Shown here: positions 58,701 through 64,000 of the stretch, one piece after another
How the letters are laid out: every line of letters starts with the position of its first letter
Position numbering within the stretch: the first letter of the stretch is position 1
NCBI RefSeq assembly: GCF_029633865.1
Contig: NC_079216.1
Coordinates: forward strand, 21,530,519 to 21,594,518
DNA from: Lampris incognitus
Lineage: Eukaryota > Chordata > Actinopteri > Lampriformes > Lampridae
Direction: 5' to 3'
DNA: 64,000 nucleotides
Translations under genes and position numbers: made by a program
The notes under the pieces: generated by a model
Seen by the model: only the letters and a program-made list of their open reading frames with translations
Told to the model about the DNA's origin: nothing
The model's database searches: none

Positions 58701-61700
58701 TAACATATCCACCCCTTGACAGATGCCATTGTAACGAGATAATCAATGTCAGTGGTTTTAATGTTTTGGCTGATTGGTGTACACTGCTTATTGTTTTTAT
58801 GCTGTTTATGTTCTATAATTGTTGAGAATGAATATGTGCACATTCTCAGAATGTGTCACCCTTTCTCAGCTTATATGAATGGGTGTCTATTTCAAATGTT
58901 TCATGAGTCACATTTTCTTCAAATAAGAACCACATCCCCACTGCCCCCCCCGCCCAATAAAAACACCACAATAAAAAAAACAGATACCATGCATCTATAG
59001 GTATGTCTTCTTGTCTGTCTATCTATCTATCTAATATAGCACTTCCTCACAAATACCTCTCAGCAGTTACACAAAGTGCTCCACAAACTTGCATCAAATA
59101 TTTGAAAACATTTGATTTTTCCAATTGAAACGTCAGAATGGCCATCTGTTAGTAAATGTAGAAGCTTATTTTCCATTGTGTGGCCTGTGTCTGGAGGAGG
59201 CAGACTCAACTTCAGTTCAAAGTGTAAAGGCGTGCCTACAGTGCTCCAACATGCCACTCCACTACTGCCCCCTGAGCATTACCTGTATTGAGCATTACCT
59301 GTATTGAGGCCATGGTTCTCTAACAGAAAAGGGGGATTGCTCCCTCCAGGTTGGGGATGAGTTGTTGCCGAAGTGAAGGAGTTCAAGTATCTCGGGGTCT
59401 TGTTCACGAGTGAGGGTAGGATGGAGCGGGAGATTGACAGCCGGATTGGTGCAGCATCAGTAGTAATGTAGACGTTGTACTGGACTGTTGTGGTGAAGAG
59501 GGAGCTGAGCTGGAAGGCAAAGCTCTCAATGTACCAGTCAATCTTCGTTCCAACCCTCACCTATGGTCATGAGTTTTGGGTAGTGACCGAAAGGGTGAGA
59601 TCGTGGATAAAAGCGGCTGAAATGAGTTTCCTCCGAAGGGTGTCTGGGCTCAGCCTTAGAGATAAGAGGAGCTCAGACACCCAGAGGGAGCTTGGAGTAG
59701 AGCCACTGCTCCTTCGCATCGAAAGCAGCCAGTTGAGGTGGTTCAGGCATCTGATTAGGATGCCTCCTGGGCACCTTCCTTTGGAGGTTTACCGGGCATG
59801 GCCAACTGGGAGGAGACCCCGGGGTAGACCCAGAACTTGCTGGAGGGACTACATGTCCAATCTGGCCTGGAAACGCCTTGGGATCCCCCACGAGGAGCTG
59901 GAGGGCGTTGCTGGGGAGAGGGACGTCTGGAGTGACCTACTTGGCTTGCTGCCACCGCGACCCGACCCCAGAGAAGCAGTTGATGATGAATGAATGAATG
60001 AATTAATTAATTAATTAATTAATGTATTGAGCATTACCTGTATTGCCTTGGACAGACAGCAGGTCATTCGTCACACCTCTCATGGTCTCCATGGTGGAGT
60101 GAGTGATGTCGTAGGTGGGTAGAACAATATCTCTCGTGTCTGTTGAGCCACACCAGGACAAGATTGGAACAGGTCCGGGATTGGCATCTGCCTTTCTCGT
60201 CTCCACCGGCCAGTCTCCCACGTTAATGTAAAATTCCAAATCAGGCAACTTCACCTTCAAGATCATATGAGAGGATTAAACTGCATTACCGTGCCATGGT
60301 GATCCCAGATCCATTCATGGAAAGTGGCAGAAATAAGAAAGGAATATGTGTAAGAGATCTATTAGGTGCAGTGTGTGTGTGTGTGTGTGTGCTAGGTACT
60401 GCACTAACCTAAATGCCAGATGTTTAATGACAATGACTGAATAAATTGTTGACTGAATAAATTGATGCTGACAGTTCAGAAACTATTTTGTCCCACTTTA
60501 ACCCAATGCAGCAATAACATAACTAGACAAACATAGTACTAGATACTACATACACACTGTGTACACGCACACCTCTTTACCTTTCTGGTTAGAGAGAGCA
60601 GCATTTCATCTGAGAACATCTTGAAGTCTGTGTATTTTCCCAGTGAGCGTCGATACACTTGGTTGTTTATGACAGCATAGTGAATGAGACCTCCTCTGTT
60701 GGAAAATCTATGAGGAACCTCCTGTCGGAGGCGCTGCAAGTCAATTGTGGTAAAAACACTGAAGTCCTCTAGAATTTGAGGCTCTTCAGTGGGGCAACGC
60801 ATGACACTTTCCCAGATTGAAGCATCAGGTTGTGGGCAGTCACAGTATTCATGATAGACTGGACCTGAGGATCGAAAATAACAATTAGTGTGCCTTATTT
60901 ACTTAATTACTCTGCCTAAGAAACACTGGCTAGCCTGCCTCTATGGAGGAGAGTCTCTCTGATGTACAAATATCTCTCTATTGCACATGCTCAGCACAAA
61001 TCAGTCTTCTTTTAATACTTTTTTTTTTAAATTCTCCCCTTTTTCTCCCCAATTGTACCCGTCCAATCACCCCACTCTTCTGAGCCGTCCCGGTCGCTGC
61101 TCCAGCCCCTCTGCCAATCCAGGGAGGGCTGCAGACTACCACATATCTCCTCCGATACATGTGGAGTCACCGGCTGCTTCTTTTCACCTGACAGTGAGGA
61201 GTTTCACCAAGGGGATCTAGCGTGTGGGAGGATCGCGCTATTCCCCCCAGTTCTCCCTCCCGCTGAACAGGCGCCCCGACCGACCAGAAGAGGCACTACT
61301 GCAGCGACCAGGACACATACCCACACCTGGCTTCCAAGCCGCAGACAGCCAATTGTGTCTGTAGGGATGCTCGACCAAGCCGGAGGTAACATGGGGATTC
61401 GAACCAGCGATCCCCGTGTTGGTAGGCAACAGAACAGACCACTATGCTACCTAGACACCCCAAATCAGTCTTTTAACACAGTGAGTGAAATTGAGGGGGA
61501 GTAAGTTTCTTTGGTATGACTCAGCAAGGGACTTGTTCCAAGGCTTTCTCACATCAGGGCAGATTCTACAACTAATGGCACCGCCAACTGTTCATCATAC
61601 CTTTTGTGAAAAAGGACATTTGTACTTACTTTCCCATTTGTACTTACTTCCTACTGTCCATCTTTTTACAAAACGAGAAATTCCAAGTTGATCTTTTCTT

Positions 61701-62959
61701 TTTACGCATATTCGGTTATTCTGTGTATCAGTGGTGCAAGTTTTAACAGTTCTTGGAAAGTTTTGCTAAACTATGTTTTCAGAGCAAGGCGTGCCAAAAG
61801 AATTCCAGTATACCTTGGAGGATATACGGTGACTTGGCAACAGCTGCACCTTGGTGGAATACTTCAACCTTCAGCCCAGCCAGTGAAGTGCCGTAGAGTC
61901 GATACCTCACCAGGAAGGAGCCATCTCCTCGGTCAAGGGGTGGTGGGACGTGGATACGGACATACTCCTGAGTCAGTGAGGTTATCTTCACTTTAAAGTC
62001 ATGGTTACCTAATATATAGGAATAAATACAATGAAAAACTAGAAATATCGTTTTAATTACTTCTCCACGACGTCGTGGTTGATGTTAAAGAGTGTGTGGT
62101 GGGGCTATTATGGCTGTCAGCACAACATCTGATAAGGACAAACACGTTGGGCAAGAAGGTGTGTGGTATAAACTGGAACCTTGTTCCGTTTTAAATGCCA
62201 GTGCATGACTGAATGAAATTTGGTTTGATGAAATAGCCTTAAAAACATTAAATATTAGTTGATCTACCACATTATTCGTTTTGATTACAGTACTTGATGA
62301 TGCAGATCCCAGAAATGTAGATTTTAAGATCAGAGAAAGTTGAATCAGCTCATCTGGTCACAAGGTTTGTTGACGTTGAATGGCTGAACTGATCCAAAGG
62401 CGCTGAATCAAGTGCAACTGGACTTGGTTATATATCCCTGAAGACGTTTCGCCTCTCATCCAATAGGCTTCATCATGAGAGGCGAAACGTCTTCACGGAT
62501 ATATACCAAGTCCAGCTGCACTTGATTCAACTCCTTTGGATAATCATGACCTGGATGAATGAGAAGATTCACAGGCTGAACTGATGTAACTTTCTGTGAT
62601 TTCCTCACCTGGATGGATCACTGAGCATGCTCCAAGACGTGCATTTTAAGAACTGCTACGACGGTGGTCAAACTTGCCTCGGACAATAAGGTGGTTTGTA
62701 TGCTTTTGTTTGTTGGCGGTTTACCTGGCGAGATGGTCAAGTTTCCTCCTTTAGAGTCAACTGCTTGAATGAAGAAGAATCGGACCGGCAGAGTAGCATC
62801 GGACAGGAGTCCTGGACCCCAGACGTGACATCTCTCCGGACTGATTCCTGCAGACTCACAAACGTCGTCTGGCCATGTGAATGCAAACAAAACTATCAGC
62901 CTGTACAGCGAAACACTCGTGATCGGTCTGAATAAGTTGCCACCACGTTTGCAAATCAT
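54342..62959 (-). CDS. poglut3: Protein O-glucosyltransferase 3 (KDELC2), six coding exons, complete
   Basis: ER-lumen glycosyltransferase that adds glucose to EGF-like repeats (family knowledge for POGLUT2/3). Exons on the minus strand: 62959-62725, 62008-61814, 60864-60581, 60254-60038, 55139-54943, 54785-54342 (TGA). Phases fit throughout and give 1572 nt, 523 residues (human about 507). Residues 16-28 are hydrophobic (signal peptide); the filamin-like domain covers roughly 38-145 (CHVWGPGL...[13 protein letters not shown]); the CAP10 domain covers roughly 180-440 with [44 protein letters not shown] and [19 protein letters not shown]. The C-terminus is KEEL, a KDEL-like retrieval signal. 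GFFDFFK after a [10 protein letters not shown] stretch and MELVPQPDD near the end point to the KDELC2 paralogue over KDELC1. The start is the only Met upstream of the hydrophobic segment. Confidence 0.92.
54943..55139 (-). CDS. poglut3: poglut3 exon 5
   Basis: Reads [40 protein letters not shown] and [43 protein letters not shown] is the conserved catalytic-core segment. The acceptor TCTTCTAG|GACC is phase 1 and the donor AAG|GTGAGG is phase 0. The intron upstream spans 4.9 kb and is full of transposons. Confidence 0.92.
55674..55725. repeat. (AAT)n and (TA)n microsatellite
   Basis: (AAT)6 then about 14 TA units, in poglut3 intron 4. Confidence 0.9.
55766..55924. mobile_element. MITE copy 2 (same family as 4664-4865), left end missing
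   Basis: Matches 4700-4865 nearly base for base (CAGCATGCCGAATTTC(A/G)C, GATCCGTGGAAACATAAAAT, GGTAAAAACCGAAAACGC(A/T)G AGCCTTG). Confidence 0.75.
55925..56705 (+). pseudogene. RTE-like LINE 3' half of RT
   Basis: The plus strand reads [22 protein letters not shown] (degenerate YADD block), FKYLGSTVQ, one stop at about 56367, then [32 protein letters not shown] and [20 protein letters not shown]. It ends GGCGACCCCTAATGGGAGCA GCCGAAAGTAATAGTAG. It is the longest copy of the family also seen at 3722 and 6427. Confidence 0.85.
56712..56858 (-). mobile_element. tRNA-derived SINE (family C)
   Basis: The minus strand reads GCACCTGGTAGAGTGGTACC ACATAAGG (A box) and CCTGGGTTCGAATCCGGCCC (B box), followed by TTTGCTGCATGTCATCCCCT CTCCCCTGCC and a CT-rich tail. 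The anticodon-arm spacing is irregular, so it is not a functional tRNA. Confidence 0.75.
56859..57630. other. poglut3 intron 4, nothing recognised
   Basis: T-rich DNA without recognisable coding or repeat ends. Confidence 0.5.
57633..58779 (-). pseudogene. Tc1-like transposon, 1147 bp, transposase decayed
   Basis: TA at 57631-57632 and 58780-58781. Inverted ends CACC(G/A)ATCAGCCAAAACATT AAAACCAC. The minus strand keeps N-terminal pieces ([20 protein letters not shown]) and a C-terminal block ([49 protein letters not shown]) in which the catalytic NPIE-like E is replaced in [11 protein letters not shown]. Frames are interrupted. Confidence 0.85.
59307..60023 (+). mobile_element. LINE 3' end (family X) with 22-bp target duplication at a poglut3 donor
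   Basis: ORF 59475-59993 (172 aa) reads [52 protein letters not shown] and [15 protein letters not shown]. The tail is (AATG)n(AATT)n at 59985-60023. Identical 22-bp flanks occupy 59285-59306 and 60024-60045. Antisense to poglut3, in intron 4 directly beside exon 4. Confidence 0.9.
60038..60254 (-). CDS. poglut3: poglut3 exon 4
   Basis: Reads [20 protein letters not shown], then [20 protein letters not shown] and [21 protein letters not shown] and WCGSTD..DI..PTYD are core motifs of POGLUT-type enzymes. Its donor ACAG|GTAATG lies inside a 22-bp target-site duplication created by a LINE insertion (see findings). Confidence 0.93.
60370..60391. repeat. (GT)n microsatellite
   Basis: Eleven GT units in poglut3 intron 3. 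Confidence 0.85.
60581..60864 (-). CDS. poglut3: poglut3 exon 3: start of CAP10 glycosyltransferase domain
   Basis: Reads [35 protein letters not shown], a middle segment with [20 protein letters not shown], and [19 protein letters not shown]. The paired Cys motif CDCP and the later RCP Cys are characteristic of the family. The donor AAAG|GTAAAG is phase 0. Confidence 0.92.
61020..61461 (-). mobile_element. tRNA-derived SINE (family A), second copy
   Basis: The minus strand starts GGGGTGTCTAGGTAGCATAG TGGTCTG (A box) with GCTGGTTCGAATCCCC (B box). Flanking AAATCAGTCTT is duplicated at about 60998-61008 and 61462-61472. Collinear with 2065-2516. It lies in poglut3 intron 2, sense to the gene. 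Confidence 0.85.
61814..62008 (-). CDS. poglut3: poglut3 exon 2: rest of filamin-like domain
   Basis: Reads [20 protein letters not shown], then [20 protein letters not shown] and [20 protein letters not shown]. The acceptor TATTAG|GTAACC and donor CAAG|GTATAC are both phase 1. The [11 protein letters not shown] and SPY pattern is typical of filamin repeats. Confidence 0.92.
62403..62535. repeat. Long palindrome (GCCTCTCATCC family)
   Basis: GAATCAAGTGCAACTGGACT TGGTTATATATCCCTGAAGA CGTTTCGCCTCTCATC is followed, after a loop near 62463-62475, by its near-exact reverse complement ending ACTTGATTCAAC. One arm recurs at 30310-30395. Probably a terminal repeat piece of a Penelope-like or related element. 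Confidence 0.75.
62725..62959 (-). CDS. poglut3: poglut3 exon 1: signal peptide and start of filamin-like domain
   Basis: Reads [20 protein letters not shown] then LIVLFAFTW, a basic n-region followed by a hydrophobic core, and then [35 protein letters not shown]. The donor is CCAG|GTAAACC. The VWGPGL and FFIQAVDS motifs mark the filamin-type immunoglobulin repeat of the KDELC family. NLT is a possible N-glycosylation site. Confidence 0.9.
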
Positions 62960-63150
62960 ATTCCAGCGATAGTTTACTAGTAGAAATCTGGGGTCAACTT
63001 TAAAAGAAACTTCCTACGACAAGTTTAGGGACCTGTTTCCGGACATGTTAGCGTGATCCGGGCGAGTGCGGAAGTGAAGCAGCGGACGCTGGTTAGTGGG
63101 CTGTCCATCACGCGCACGCCGCGGAGCCCCGCTCACACTGGAACTGGCGT
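62960..63150 (-). promoter_or_regulatory. poglut3: Candidate poglut3 promoter, GC/CpG-rich
   Basis: Just upstream of the poglut3 start, 63030-63135 is richer in CpG than its surroundings (GTGATCCGGGCGAGTGCGGA, CACGCGCACGCCGCGGAG). There is no clear TATA box. A CpG-type promoter with the 5' UTR inside it is inferred from position only. Confidence 0.35.
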
Positions 63151-63904
63151 CGTATTCTGATTTCAAGTCTTACAACTTTTGAACCTAATGATATGAAACC
63201 AAAGCCATGTGATTTAGTCTGCCCCCACATTCATGTCACGGAGCTTATTCTGCTCAACTGTCGTATCACTTGTTCGTGTCACAATGTTTCGTATCATAGG
63301 CTTATTTTCTCTATACATTCATATCTGTACGACTACTGAATGCACGAGGTAGTGATGTCAAATCTGACCCATGTGATTCAATATCATGCTACAGTCATGT
63401 CCCAAATGCCATAGATGGGATAGGATCTAAACCCTTTATATGTTAAGCCTGCAGACATAACTAGTTCACATAACAAGCTCTGTGACATAAGCACTGGCCA
63501 CAGACTGGATCTCATGTCTCTGGCTTAACGTCCTCCCCCCATGCTGTTCAAACATTATATAGATCTGAAAATAGGCTTATGATAATACACCTTATGATAA
63601 GACGTGTCAGTTACACAAACATGAGCTCCGTGGCGTGATTGTGGGGTCATACTGAGGCATATGGCTTTGGTTTGACATGTTAACCCTAAACTGTTCAAAA
63701 GTCATCTGAAATCTCCGTGTCTTCCAACTTCCAATATGACAATGACTTTAGTGATGTATTCTGCTGTCTGTTGTTTTCATTCAAGTCACGCACGGGCCAC
63801 ACCATTCAGACATAAACTGCATATATTTCATACACACCTGTCTGTCTCTCTGCCTGTCTGTCTGTCTGTCTCTGACTGTCTCTAACTGCCTGTCTGTCTA
63901 TAAC

Positions 63905-63935
<31 letters not shown>

Positions 63936-63968
63936 AACTGTCTGTCTATCTGTCTGTCTTTCTCTAGC

Positions 63969-64000
<32 letters not shown>
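63151..64000. other. Intergenic DNA with terminal (CTGT)n microsatellite
   Basis: No exon or transposon was recognised between 63151 and 63830. From about 63838 to the window end, tetranucleotide CTGT/TGTC repeats with CTAA interruptions dominate and run off the edge. Confidence 0.7.

Noticed and set aside
63838-64000. CRISPR-like short regular repeats
   Set aside because: Simple CTGT tetranucleotide microsatellite without spacers.

Overview
The window is teleost-fish genomic DNA. It carries spliced vertebrate genes with GT-AG introns, dense (CA)n microsatellites and a fish-typical mix of transposable elements: Tc1/mariner, hAT, Penelope-like, Ty3/Gypsy, L2-, RTE- and L1/Tx1-like LINEs, tRNA- and 5S-derived SINEs, and MITEs. 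The repeat families suggest a spiny-rayed fish; I cannot name the species. There is no bacterial or phage sequence, no CRISPR array and no free-standing rRNA or tRNA gene.

Three host genes are supported. (1) 760-29477, + strand: the last 18 coding exons of a liprin-beta gene, best matched to ppfibp2, with coiled-coil tail, linker, three SAM domains and C-terminus. All exon phases agree and give 644 codons including the stop; the 5' exons lie left of the window. The large intron at 1942-13246 is a pile of nested transposons. (2) 48155-49139, + strand: a two-exon gene for a 276-residue protein with an N-myristoylation signal, which I do not recognise. (3) 62959-54342, - strand: all six coding exons of poglut3 (KDELC2), an ER protein O-glucosyltransferase with signal peptide, filamin-like domain, CAP10 domain and a KEEL C-terminus.

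The gene-poor stretch at 29.5-47.8 kb is layered with mobile elements: solo and complete mini-LTR elements, a 6.7-kb block bounded by hAT-like ends with a perfect 8-bp target duplication (holding a Penelope-like remnant, a Gypsy cut by a LINE, and microsatellites), an L1/Tx1-like LINE with its own target duplication and a nested mini-LTR element, and a nearly complete 4.5-kb Gypsy whose LTRs differ at only 3 of 217 positions.

The most unusual signal is a group of roughly 360-410-bp non-coding elements with LTR structure (TG...CA ends, primer-binding site, purine tract, 4-bp target duplication). Their 135-155-bp LTRs contain tRNA-like A and B boxes, so they resemble TRIMs carrying a Pol III promoter in the LTR. 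Two families are present (40142-40553 with relatives at 30009 and 30424; and 51613-51970). Other points of interest are an alternative ppfibp2 C-terminus made by reading through a splice donor, a LINE insertion that duplicated the poglut3 exon-4 donor, an intact Tc1 transposase, and a possibly unnamed MITE with 15-bp inverted ends.
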